Below are positions 1 through 5,281 of a stretch of DNA of 5,281 bases, in pieces (positions within the stretch are counted from its first letter, which is position 1; the number at the start of each line of letters is the position of its first letter). Source of the stretch: Spirochaetia bacterium (GTDB taxonomy: Bacteria; Spirochaetota; Spirochaetia; PWKH01). The stretch lies in contig SKXS01000062.1 in assembly GCA_007128345.1 (NCBI GenBank), positions 1 through 5,281 on the forward strand, read 5' to 3'. Position numbers and translations under genes: made by a program. The notes under the pieces are model-generated. The model had not been told where the DNA came from. It worked only from the letters and a program-made list of their open reading frames with translations, and made no database searches.

Positions 1-177
1 GCTGAGGATGAGTGAAATCGGCGCCAGCCAGCCGTGCCAGATGCCCATGAGAAAGTTTGCGGGCTTATCAGGGAGGTCAGTCCCGTCTCCAGGCAGGCAT
101 CCGGTCAGCAGCACCAGGGACGCTGCAGCCAGAATGACTGCGGTAATAAGGGTTTTGGCAGTGCTCATGCGCTTCAT
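1..177 (-). CDS. Lipoprotein, N-terminal part (runs off the window)
   Basis: Seen: reading leftwards from an ATG at 177, 59 codons stay open to the window edge. Residues 1-8 are basic (MKRMSTAK), 9-24 form a hydrophobic core, and LLTGC at 23-27 is a lipobox, so Cys27 would be lipidated after signal peptidase II cleavage. The mature part starts with a short acidic, Pro-rich linker, then residues 41-59 (FLMGIWHGWLAPISLILS) are apolar and probably enter or re-enter a membrane. The start is supported by AGGAG at 186-190, eight bases upstream; a second ATG at codon 4 is too far from it. A promoter lies just upstream. Known: the FxxGxWHGxxAPxS-type segment recalls small bacterial membrane proteins of unknown function, from memory only. 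Inference: a small membrane-anchored protein of unknown role. The C-terminus is missing, so no function can be given. Confidence 0.82.
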   Translation of the reverse strand, partial: MKRMSTAKTLITAVILAAASLVLLTGCLPGDGTDLPDKPANFLMGIWHGWLAPISLILS

Positions 178-185
178 GGATTCTT

Positions 186-190
186 CTCCT
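186..190 (-). promoter_or_regulatory. Ribosome binding site of the lipoprotein gene
   Basis: On the minus strand AGGAG stands eight bases before the ATG at 177. It selects this ATG over the one three codons later. Confidence 0.7.
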
Positions 191-211
191 ACGGTACATG
201 AATAGGGTCAC

Positions 212-240
212 AGTATAAACCCTAGGCAGATGGTTCGCAA
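212..240 (-). promoter_or_regulatory. Sigma70-type promoter of the lipoprotein gene
   Basis: Reading the minus strand, TTGCGA (plus coordinates 235-240) is followed after exactly 17 bases by TATACT (212-217). This is 4/6 and 5/6 agreement with the -35 and -10 consensus at ideal spacing. Transcription would begin near 205, leaving a leader of about 28 bases that carries the AGGAG site. The -35 element overlaps the first codons of the truncated ATPase frame on the other strand, so those codons are probably ancestral promoter DNA and not ATPase sequence. Confidence 0.65.
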
Positions 241-1222
241 GCGTGAACGAGGATTCATAAATGCGGTTGGGGAAAAGTTGTACCTGTTTATCGATGAGAT
301 CCAAGAAATACCAGGATGGGAGAAAGCAATTAATTCATTCCTTGCTGAAGCTGATGCTGATATTTTTATTACAGGATCAAATTCAAAACTACTGGCTGGA
401 GACTTGGCTGACCTGCTCACAGGACGTTATATTGAAATCCCGGTATACCCTTTAGTGTTATCAGAATTTGCATATTTCCGGCATGGGAAAACAGCTGAGA
501 ACAATTTCTTTGACGAATTTTTGCGTGTTGGAGGAATGCCTGGTATTCATCATCTTGACTTCCAAGAGACCTGGATATATCAGTATCTGACAGCTGTTCG
601 GGACAGCGTGATGCTGAAGGATGTGATTAAGCGCAATAATATCCGTAACATAGCATTGCTTGAAAAGATCGTGCTGTTTGTGTTTAGTAATATTGGAAAC
701 ATTATTTCCGCAAGAAAAATTGCTGATTATTTTAAAAAGGAGCAGCGCTCTCTAGGACATGAAACAGTATATAATTATCTGAGACATCTGGAGGAAGCCT
801 GCATCATCTATAAAGTTCCCCGCTTTGATATTAAAGGAAAAAAACTTCTTGAAGTGAGCGAAAAATACTATCTGACTGATATCGGTTTGGGACATGCCTT
901 TAGCGGTTACAAGGATTCCATGATATCCGCCTATCTTGAAAATATTGTCTGTATTGAACTGATGCACCGTGGATATAAGATAAGCATTGGAAAAGTTGAT
1001 ATGTATGAAATCGATTTTATTGCTCGCCGCAGATCAGATACCCTCTATATTCAAGTCGCCTATCTTTTAGCAGACGAAACTATGCGGGAAAGGGAACTCC
1101 GGCCTTTTTATGCTGTTAAGGATAATTATCCTAAATTGCTTTTAACAATGGACAACCTGCCGAAAAGCAGCGAAGACGGTATCATTCGCCAGTATCTTCC
1201 TGACTGGCTTCTTGATACATAA
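230..1222 (+). pseudogene. AAA_14/DUF4143 family ATPase, 5'-truncated, P-loop missing
   Basis: Seen: an open frame of 330 codons. It begins almost at the Walker B strand LYLFIDEIQ (residues 17-25), then WEKAINS (30-36), the sensor-1-like TGSNSK (48-53) and LTGRY (63-67) with its conserved Arg. A helical and winged-helix-like middle follows, and a C-terminal DUF4143 region has YEIDFIA (259-265) and YIQVAY (273-278), a degenerate PD-(D/E)XK-like core. Known: full-length members carry about 70-90 more N-terminal residues including the Walker A loop (GxRRxGKST type). No such loop is encoded upstream: the frame meets TAG at 203-205 after eight codons. No ribosome binding site precedes the ATG. The C-terminus looks complete and there is no internal frameshift. 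GC is about 38% over three hand-counted 60-base stretches, well below most neighbouring genes. Inference: a recently decapitated, probably acquired gene that cannot bind ATP normally. A translated remnant is possible but less likely. Family members are common orphan, often laterally moved genes whose role is poorly defined. Confidence 0.75.
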
Positions 1223-1288
1223 AAGACAGTCATCTGCCTCTCAACCCAGCAAGCTGTTCCTTACGTTCTGATCATCACCGCTATGTGA

Positions 1289-1651
1289 TGCAGGTATCCC
1301 TATAGACTCGAAGAGAAAGGTTTTGCTGTATGGCATACCCAGTTCCATAAATCGTATCTGGCTGATTCAATTATGGATCATCCGGCTCATATCCCCTGCA
1401 TATTCTCTTGCAAAGGAGAATGTATGAGAGAAATTCATCTGACCGATAGACAGAACATCTGCTGATGGGGTATGGCTGTAAAGCATCAAGAAGAGCATGA
1501 GCAGCGGGATGAAGATAACAGAGAAGAATTTGGACTCTTTTTATCGGCCGCTTGTGAAGACGCCGCCTCATCGGTGGTTGTTCACTCAGTGCAAGATGCT
1601 AGGGAACATCACATCTTTTTGGTATACTTGCCTGCATCACATTGTGAATGA
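1289..1651 (+). other. TGA-interrupted open frame with internal ribosome binding site, doubtful
   Basis: One plus-strand frame is open from 1289 to a TGA at 1463-1465, then open again to a TGA at 1649-1651. Inside it AAAGGAG (1412-1418) stands five bases before an ATG at 1424, giving a 13-residue peptide MREIHLTDRQNIC. After the TGA an ATG at 1472 opens 59 codons. The second part is acidic at first (HQEEHEQRDEDNREEF), then moderately hydrophobic (VVVHSVQ, HHIFLVYLP). It ends ten bases before the CNNM start. Against coding: I recognise no family, third positions in the 59-codon part are only about 38% G or C, unlike the CNNM gene, and the CNNM -10 element lies within it. It could be a decayed gene, a short leader peptide, or chance. 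Confidence 0.2.
1620..1628 (+). promoter_or_regulatory. Extended -10 promoter before the CNNM gene
   Basis: TGGTATACT combines a TATACT hexamer (1623-1628) with the TGn extension. No good -35 is seen 17 bases upstream, which fits an extended -10 promoter. Transcription would start near 1635, giving a leader of about 26 bases that contains the GAGGT site. It probably drives the CNNM and CPBP genes together. Confidence 0.5.
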
Positions 1652-1654
1652 GGT
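1650..1654 (+). promoter_or_regulatory. Ribosome binding site of the CNNM gene
   Basis: GAGGT lies six bases before the ATG at 1661. It fixes this start and overlaps the TGA of the doubtful upstream frame. Confidence 0.65.
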
Positions 1655-1660
1655 AACGCC

Positions 1661-2698
1661 ATGGAAGCAATGACGTGGGCAGCTATCATAGTCTGTATTT
1701 CCCAGTCCGGCATGCTGTCGGGACTCAACCTGGCCTACTTCAGCATATCCAGGCTGAAGCTGGAAGTCGAGGCTGCAAAGCATAACCCCCATGCCCGGAG
1801 AGTGCAGTCCCTCAGGAATGATGCGAACCTTCTTCTGGCAACCATCCTCTGGGGGAACGTTGCGGTGAATGTCCTGCTTGCGTTGCTGTCCAACTCAGTC
1901 ATGACCGGTATTGCTGCGTTTCTCTTCTCCACCTTTGTCATCACCTTCATCGGCGAGATCATACCCCAGGCCTACTTCTCGCGCCACGCGCTTCCCATGG
2001 CCTCCCGGCTTGCCCCGGTGATGTGGGTATACCGGGTGCTGCTGTATCCACTGGCCAAACCGTCAGCCATGGTGCTGGACCGATGGCTGGGGAAGGAATC
2101 TATTCAGTACTATCGTGAGCATGATTTCAAGGAGATGATCAATATCCATGCATCATCGGCCGACAGCGATATCGACAGGGTCGAGGGCAGGGGAGCGATT
2201 AATTTCCTCGCCCTGGATGATGTGCCTGTGTCACAGGAAGGGGAGGAGATTCATCCGGAGAGCATTATCAGCATTGACTTTTCTGAGGGAATGCCCCGAT
2301 TCCCTGATATTCACACAGAGGCCGGTGAGCGATTCCTGGAGCTGGTCAGAAAATCGGGCATGAAGTGGGCGGTGCTCACCGACGATTCAGCACAGCCCCG
2401 TCTTGCGCTTAACACGGACCGATTGCTGCGCAGTATCCATGGAAGAGATGCACGATGGATGCCCCTTGCATGGTGTCACCGGCCTATTGTGGTGACCGAT
2501 GCACATACACCCCTGGGGAGCGTAATTCCCCGGCTGAAAGTCAGGGCACTGCACCGGGAGGATGATGTGATTGATGATGACCTTATCATACTGTGGGGAG
2601 AGCATAAGCGGATCATCACCGGGTCAGATGTGCTCGGCAGGCTGCTTCGAGGGATAGTCAGGAGAGAATCAGTGCAAGGCGGCAGCGGCGGGCAGTAA
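1661..2698 (+). CDS. CNNM/DUF21-domain membrane protein (CorC/HlyC-type family)
   Basis: Seen: 345 residues. Residues 1-140 form a DUF21/CNNM transmembrane domain: SGMLSGLNLAYFSIS (16-30, the SGxxSGL helix), LRNDANLLLATILWGNVAVN (51-70, GNxxxN), and FIGEIIPQAYFSR (96-108, the GExxPQ signature), with about three membrane helices plus a juxtamembrane helix near 113-130. The rest is cytosolic: an acidic linker (FLALDDVPVSQEGEEI, about 183-198) followed by a weakly CBS-like region. Late residues IITGSDVLGRLLRGIV resemble the end of a CBS motif, but a canonical CBS pair is not obvious. Known: CNNM/CorC proteins move or regulate Mg2+ and related cations across the inner membrane, with the CBS pair sensing nucleotide. 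Inference: cation transport with altered regulation; substrate uncertain. The start is chosen by GAGGT at 1650-1654. The next gene begins 65 bases on, probably in the same operon. The C-terminal tail (SVQGGSGGQ) looks disordered. Confidence 0.88.
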   Translation: MEAMTWAAIIVCISQSGMLSGLNLAYFSISRLKLEVEAAKHNPHARRVQSLRNDANLLLATILWGNVAVNVLLALLSNSVMTGIAAFLFSTFVITFIGEIIPQAYFSRHALPMASRLAPVMWVYRVLLYPLAKPSAMVLDRWLGKESIQYYREHDFKEMINIHASSADSDIDRVEGRGAINFLALDDVPVSQEGEEIHPESIISIDFSEGMPRFPDIHTEAGERFLELVRKSGMKWAVLTDDSAQPRLALNTDRLLRSIHGRDARWMPLAWCHRPIVVTDAHTPLGSVIPRLKVRALHREDDVIDDDLIILWGEHKRIITGSDVLGRLLRGIVRRESVQGGSGGQ

Positions 2699-2751
2699 AC
2701 ATATTGTTGCAGAATCCGCGAGTACGGCTTAGTATAGAGCATCTTTCATGC

Positions 2752-2758
2752 GAGGAGG
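2752..2758 (+). promoter_or_regulatory. Strong ribosome binding site that sets the CPBP start
   Basis: GAGGAGG lies five bases before GTG 2764, in frame with the CPBP protease. It argues against a longer version starting at TTG 2704, which has no such site, and against ATG 2748, which is in another frame. Confidence 0.75.
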
Positions 2759-2763
2759 TCTCG

Positions 2764-3651
2764 GTGGAAAGGAGATATCTGCCATCGGTGATTGTATTCA
2801 CCCTCATAGCTTCATGGCTGCCCGACATTCTGGCAAAGGAATTCTTCGGAGTTCAGTCTCTATGGCTGCGGGTTGTCAAAGCGGCAGTCCTGGCCGCTGC
2901 GGCTGCGTATTATCTTACATCAGGAAGGTCCCGCCCACTTGGCAAGTACCTTGCCGTCCTTGCTTCAATCGTTTCAGTTGAAGTCATCGTCTTTCTGGTT
3001 GAGACCTCCCAGTGGTGGAGATCTCTCTTTGACTACGGGATGTTCGTATCCTTTTTCGGCAGCTCCATACTGCTGAAATTCTTCGGGATCATTCCGGTTG
3101 CCGCCGTGCTGCTGTTTATGTTCAAGAATCCTCGTGAAGTGTACCTGGTGCCGGGAGACTGGCATGCGGGCGTATCACGTATCCGCTGGCTCGGGATTGC
3201 TGAGGGGGCAATCAGCTGGGGAAAGCTTTCACTTATTTCCGCCGTGCTCATTGCCCTGGGCACGACCCTGCTCACCCTCATAACCGTAACCGGATTTTCA
3301 TTGCCCTCTGGCGCGGCGGACCTCTGGAGGTACCTCCCGGTTATCATAGGGTTTGCCCTGGTGAACTCCTTCTGTGAAGGCCTGGTGTACCGTAACGCAA
3401 TCCTCGGCCCGCTGAAGGACCTCCTTCCCAAACGCGAACTCATCCTGGTTGCCGCCGTATACTTCGGCATCGCCCATTACGCGGGAGCTCCGGGGGGCAT
3501 CATCGGGGTAGTCATGAGTTCAGTCCTCGGCTGGTATATGTGCAGAAGCATGTATGAAAGCGGAGGATTCCTGCCGTCATGGATCATCCATTTTCTCCAG
3601 GACGTGGTGATATTCTCCACCATATTCCTGCTGGGAGGCTTCCTTCGCTGA
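2764..3651 (+). CDS. CPBP-family (CAAX/Abi) intramembrane protease homologue
   Basis: Seen: 295 residues from a GTG start, very hydrophobic, with roughly eight membrane segments. The C-terminal half carries the CPBP motifs: CEGLVYR with Glu205 and Arg210 (motif 1, EExxxR), YFGIAH with Phe234 and His238 (motif 2, FxxxH), and IHFLQD with His276 and Asp280 (motif 3, HxxxN/D). Known: the family includes the Rce1 CAAX protease and bacterial Abi proteins, glutamate-dependent proteases in the membrane. The first Glu of motif 1 and the two His are the catalytic set. Here the second Glu is Gly; the catalytic Glu is kept, so activity is still possible. The length is within the family's usual range. The N-terminal half is membrane-spanning and carries no known motif. 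Context: it follows the CNNM gene by 65 bases and no bacteriocin-like peptide gene is visible nearby, so a self-immunity role is not supported. The substrate is unknown. Confidence 0.85.
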   Translation: MERRYLPSVIVFTLIASWLPDILAKEFFGVQSLWLRVVKAAVLAAAAAYYLTSGRSRPLGKYLAVLASIVSVEVIVFLVETSQWWRSLFDYGMFVSFFGSSILLKFFGIIPVAAVLLFMFKNPREVYLVPGDWHAGVSRIRWLGIAEGAISWGKLSLISAVLIALGTTLLTLITVTGFSLPSGAADLWRYLPVIIGFALVNSFCEGLVYRNAILGPLKDLLPKRELILVAAVYFGIAHYAGAPGGIIGVVMSSVLGWYMCRSMYESGGFLPSWIIHFLQDVVIFSTIFLLGGFLR

Positions 3652-3674
3652 GCATGCCGCATCATAGTGACTGA

Positions 3675-3693
3675 GGTCCCCTGGCTTAGGACC
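3675..3693 (+). terminator. Possible weak hairpin after the CPBP gene
   Basis: GGTCC (3675-3679) and GGACC (3689-3693) can pair around a nine-base loop, 23 bases after the CPBP stop codon. There is no T-run after it, so it is at best a weak or factor-dependent terminator, or a chance dyad. Confidence 0.2.
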
Positions 3694-3802
3694 AGCTCAT
3701 ATCTGGACACGCTCACCTCGGCATTGCATGAATTACGATATGATGTACCGTTTTCAGGCGCAGCAGGCACTCCCTGACTGGATGCACGGGTGGAAATACG
3801 GC

Positions 3803-3808
3803 TATAAT
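3803..3808 (+). promoter_or_regulatory. Perfect -10 element directly before the DUF401 gene
   Basis: A consensus TATAAT ends five bases before the ATG at 3814. The nearest -35-like sequence is TGGATG at 3779-3784, 18 bases upstream and only 3/6 matched. CTGACT at 3774-3779 matches better (4/6) but stands 23 bases away. The usual distance puts the first transcribed base at about 3814-3815, on the start codon, so the transcript would be leaderless. Confidence 0.45.
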
Positions 3809-3813
3809 GCTCC

Positions 3814-5076
3814 ATGGACATACCGATGCTGGTCAAACTGCTTGTCTCTCTGGGATGCATCATCGTGGTGAACAAGCTGACGAGAAACCTATTTGCATCC
3901 CTGCTGGCAGGTTCCATCCTATTTGGTCTGTGGTCGGGTCAGACGGTCCGTTCTTCTGCTGAGATCATCGTCGAAAGCGTCAGCAATTGGGATACCATTA
4001 CCCTCATCATCCTGGTGGGCCTGGTGATCATCCTGTCGGGCCAGATGGGAAAGACCGGCTTAGTGCATATTCTGGTGAAGAATGTCCGCTCCCGGGTATC
4101 AACCAAGACTTCCATGGCCCTCCTGCCTGCGATCATCGGGCTGCTTCCCATGCCCGGAGGGGCACTCTTTTCTGCACCCCTCTTGGATTCGTTTGACGGC
4201 ACGGACGGGGTGAACCCCCTTACGAAGACCAAAGTGAACTACTGGTTCCGCCACATCTGGGAATACGGATGGCCCCTGTATCCTGGAGTTATCCTGACCT
4301 GTGCCTTTGCAGGGATTGAGATCTGGGTCTTTTTTCTCACCGGGCTGCCCGTAACGCTCTTTGCCGTATTCCTGGGATATGCGGTATTTATGCGTTCCAT
4401 CCCCTCAGACCACCATGAGAAGGACAGGTCCCACCCAATATCATATAAGCCGTTTATCCCCATATCCATCGTAATTGCCGTATACCTGGCTGTCCAGTTC
4501 CTGCTTCCCGCTGCTGCGGGAATCAACCGCAACCTGCCCATGATTCTCGGCCTTGCCGGGGCGGTTCTGAGCCTCCAGCTGATTGCCCCCCTTTCGGTGC
4601 ATGACTGGAAATCCGTGGTGTTCTCAAAAAGCCTGGCGCTGTGCGTCATGATCATAGTTTCCGTGCGTATATACGGTGCGTTTATAGAAGCTGAGGTGAA
4701 CGGGACTCCGGTCATATGGATTATGACCCGGGAGATGAGCTCCATCGGGATACCTCCGCTGCTGCTTATTATGGGTCTTCCGTTTATATCAGGGCTGACC
4801 ATGGGGCTGGGAGTGGGATTCGTAGGAGCGTCAATGCCGATTGTAGTTGCGCTTGCCGGCTCGGCGGCGGGCGGTGAGCTGCTCGGATATGTGATTCTCG
4901 CCTATATATGCGGGTTCATGGGCACCATGCTCTCCCCTCTGCATGTCTGTCTGATTGTCACCTGCGCATACTTCAAGACCCTGCTGACGCGTATTCTTGC
5001 CTCAGTACTGCCGCCTGCACTTATCATGATAGCCTTCGGCTTCTTCTACCGGCTCGTGCTCATGGCGCTTCTGTGA
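3814..5076 (+). CDS. DUF401-family integral membrane transporter-like protein
   Basis: Seen: 420 residues, almost wholly hydrophobic, with about ten membrane segments. Distinctive stretches are LLPMPGGALFSAP (110-122), NYWFRHIWEYGWPLYPG (142-158), PFISGLTMGLGVGFVGASMP (323-342) and GTMLSPLHVCLIVTCAYF (370-387). Known: these match DUF401 (Pfam PF04165) as I remember it, a bacterial and archaeal family placed in the ion transporter (IT) superfamily with GntP-, CitM- and arsenite-type carriers. No DUF401 substrate is firmly established to my knowledge. The paired Gly/Pro-rich hairpins at 110-122 and 367-380 fit the two inverted-repeat halves with re-entrant loops typical of that superfamily. Inference: a secondary transporter for an organic anion or ion. 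ATG 3814 is taken as the start; no ribosome binding site precedes it, and a second ATG at 3826 is possible. It follows the CPBP gene by 162 bases and seems to have its own promoter. The full length argues that it is intact. Confidence 0.85.
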   Translation: MDIPMLVKLLVSLGCIIVVNKLTRNLFASLLAGSILFGLWSGQTVRSSAEIIVESVSNWDTITLIILVGLVIILSGQMGKTGLVHILVKNVRSRVSTKTSMALLPAIIGLLPMPGGALFSAPLLDSFDGTDGVNPLTKTKVNYWFRHIWEYGWPLYPGVILTCAFAGIEIWVFFLTGLPVTLFAVFLGYAVFMRSIPSDHHEKDRSHPISYKPFIPISIVIAVYLAVQFLLPAAAGINRNLPMILGLAGAVLSLQLIAPLSVHDWKSVVFSKSLALCVMIIVSVRIYGAFIEAEVNGTPVIWIMTREMSSIGIPPLLLIMGLPFISGLTMGLGVGFVGASMPIVVALAGSAAGGELLGYVILAYICGFMGTMLSPLHVCLIVTCAYFKTLLTRILASVLPPALIMIAFGFFYRLVLMALL

Positions 5077-5135
5077 GGATCAGAATCCGTGAGAATTTCT
5101 ATTGTGAAATAATATGCTAATAAGTATTTAAAAGT

Positions 5136-5155
5136 AATTATAATATGAATTATAA
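5136..5155. repeat. Short direct repeat, 12-base period
   Basis: AATTATAA occurs at 5136-5143 and again at 5148-5155, one and a bit helical turns apart. In so AT-rich a block this can be chance. Confidence 0.3.
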
Positions 5156-5161
5156 CATAAT

Positions 5162-5177
5162 ATAAAATAAATTTTAT
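5162..5177. repeat. Seven-base inverted repeat in AT-rich DNA
   Basis: ATAAAAT (5162-5168) and ATTTTAT (5171-5177) are exact reverse complements separated by AA. It could be a protein-binding dyad or easily melted DNA. The spacer is too short for a normal RNA hairpin loop. Confidence 0.3.
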
Positions 5178-5281
5178 TATATTTAGTATATATTACAATA
5201 ATATTATGAATCACAACTCTTTAATGACGTATCAATGCCAGGTAATAAGAATATACGTTTTTATGATCATTTATTCTTGAC

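Larger units (their letters stand above)
1223..1660 (+). other. Intergenic region, no convincing gene
   Basis: About 440 bases between the ATPase remnant and the CNNM gene. It contains a 6-base inverted repeat CATCAC/GTGATG (1273-1278 and 1285-1290) with a six-base loop and no T-run, so it is not a normal terminator. It also contains a partly open frame (see the separate entry) and, at the right end, the promoter and ribosome binding site of the CNNM gene. No tRNA-like fold or repeat array was found by eye. It may be decayed coding sequence left with the ATPase remnant. Confidence 0.5.
5094..5210. other. Extremely AT-rich intergenic block
   Basis: Hand counts give 8 G/C in bases 5101-5160 and 7 in 5161-5220, about 12-13% GC, next to genes mostly of 45-70% GC. 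The block holds many overlapping TATAAT-like and TTATAT-like words, so single promoters cannot be picked out. No open frame of useful length and no terminator with a stable stem were seen. It may be the upstream region of a gene beyond the window, an AT-rich regulatory site, or a remnant of foreign DNA. Confidence 0.6.

Noticed and set aside
8..205. 65-residue open frame on the plus strand
   Set aside because: It lies antisense to the lipoprotein signal peptide, which has its own ribosome binding site and promoter. Its product looks like no known protein.
1273..1290. Inverted repeat CATCAC/GTGATG as a terminator or operator
   Set aside because: Six pairs without a T-run and not next to any promoter seen here; kept only as a note in the intergenic entry.
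1371..1571. 66-residue minus-strand frame in the intergenic region
   Set aside because: No ribosome binding site or recognisable motif, and a basic, Cys-rich composition typical of chance frames.
2707..2735. Possible promoter TTGCAG-17-TAGTAT between the CNNM and CPBP genes
   Set aside because: Only 3/6 and 4/6 matches. It is not better than chance, and co-transcription from the CNNM promoter is simpler.
2704..2763. Longer N-terminus for the CPBP protein from TTG 2704
   Set aside because: No ribosome binding site before TTG, and a polar extension of 20 residues before the first membrane segment. GTG 2764 has GAGGAGG at ideal distance.
3477..3917. 146-residue minus-strand frame spanning the CPBP gene end and the DUF401 start
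   Set aside because: It is antisense to two well-recognised genes, with no family resemblance and no convincing start site.
4239..4802. 187-residue minus-strand frame inside the DUF401 gene
   Set aside because: It is the antisense shadow of a conserved membrane protein. Its length follows from the codon bias of the real gene.
5095..5110. Hairpin ATTTC/GAAAT after the DUF401 gene as a terminator
   Set aside because: A five-pair, mostly A-T stem with no following T-run is too weak for intrinsic termination.
5206..5280. 24-codon frame at the right end
   Set aside because: No ribosome binding site, very AT-rich, and short enough to be expected by chance.

Overview
The window reads as bacterial chromosome with ordinary coding density. 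Three matches to sigma70-type -10 hexamers (TATACT twice, TATAAT once), purine-rich Shine-Dalgarno sites and a lipobox signal peptide all point to a bacterium. TGA and TAA both act as stops, so the code is the standard bacterial one. Protein types alone do not fix the phylum. A spirochaete or other anaerobe with an envelope rich in lipoproteins would fit, but that is a guess.

Layout: the left edge holds the first 59 codons of a lipoprotein gene running off the window on the minus strand, with a clear promoter and ribosome binding site. Back to back with it, on the plus strand, lies a 5'-truncated AAA+ ATPase of the AAA_14/DUF4143 family. It lacks its P-loop and is clearly poorer in GC than its neighbours. 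About 440 bases follow with no convincing gene. They hold one weakly open, TGA-interrupted frame and, at the end, an extended -10 promoter.

The rest is three membrane-protein genes on the plus strand: a CNNM/DUF21-domain protein, a CPBP (CAAX/Abi-type) intramembrane protease homologue, and a DUF401-family transporter-like protein of the ion transporter (IT) superfamily. The first two are 65 bases apart and probably co-transcribed. The third follows a 162-base gap and appears to have its own promoter. The perfect TATAAT lies only five bases before its ATG and no ribosome binding site is visible, which suggests a leaderless mRNA. The window ends in about 110 bases of extremely AT-rich DNA (roughly 12-13% GC) next to genes that are mostly 45-70% GC.

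Functionally, the CNNM protein suggests divalent cation (Mg2+) handling, the DUF401 protein suggests uptake or export of an unknown ion or organic anion, and the CPBP protein suggests membrane proteolysis. Nothing in the sequence links them into one pathway. I see no CRISPR array, tRNA, rRNA or complete mobile element. The most notable points are the decapitated ATPase abutting the lipoprotein promoter, the likely leaderless DUF401 gene, the variant CPBP motif and the AT-rich block.
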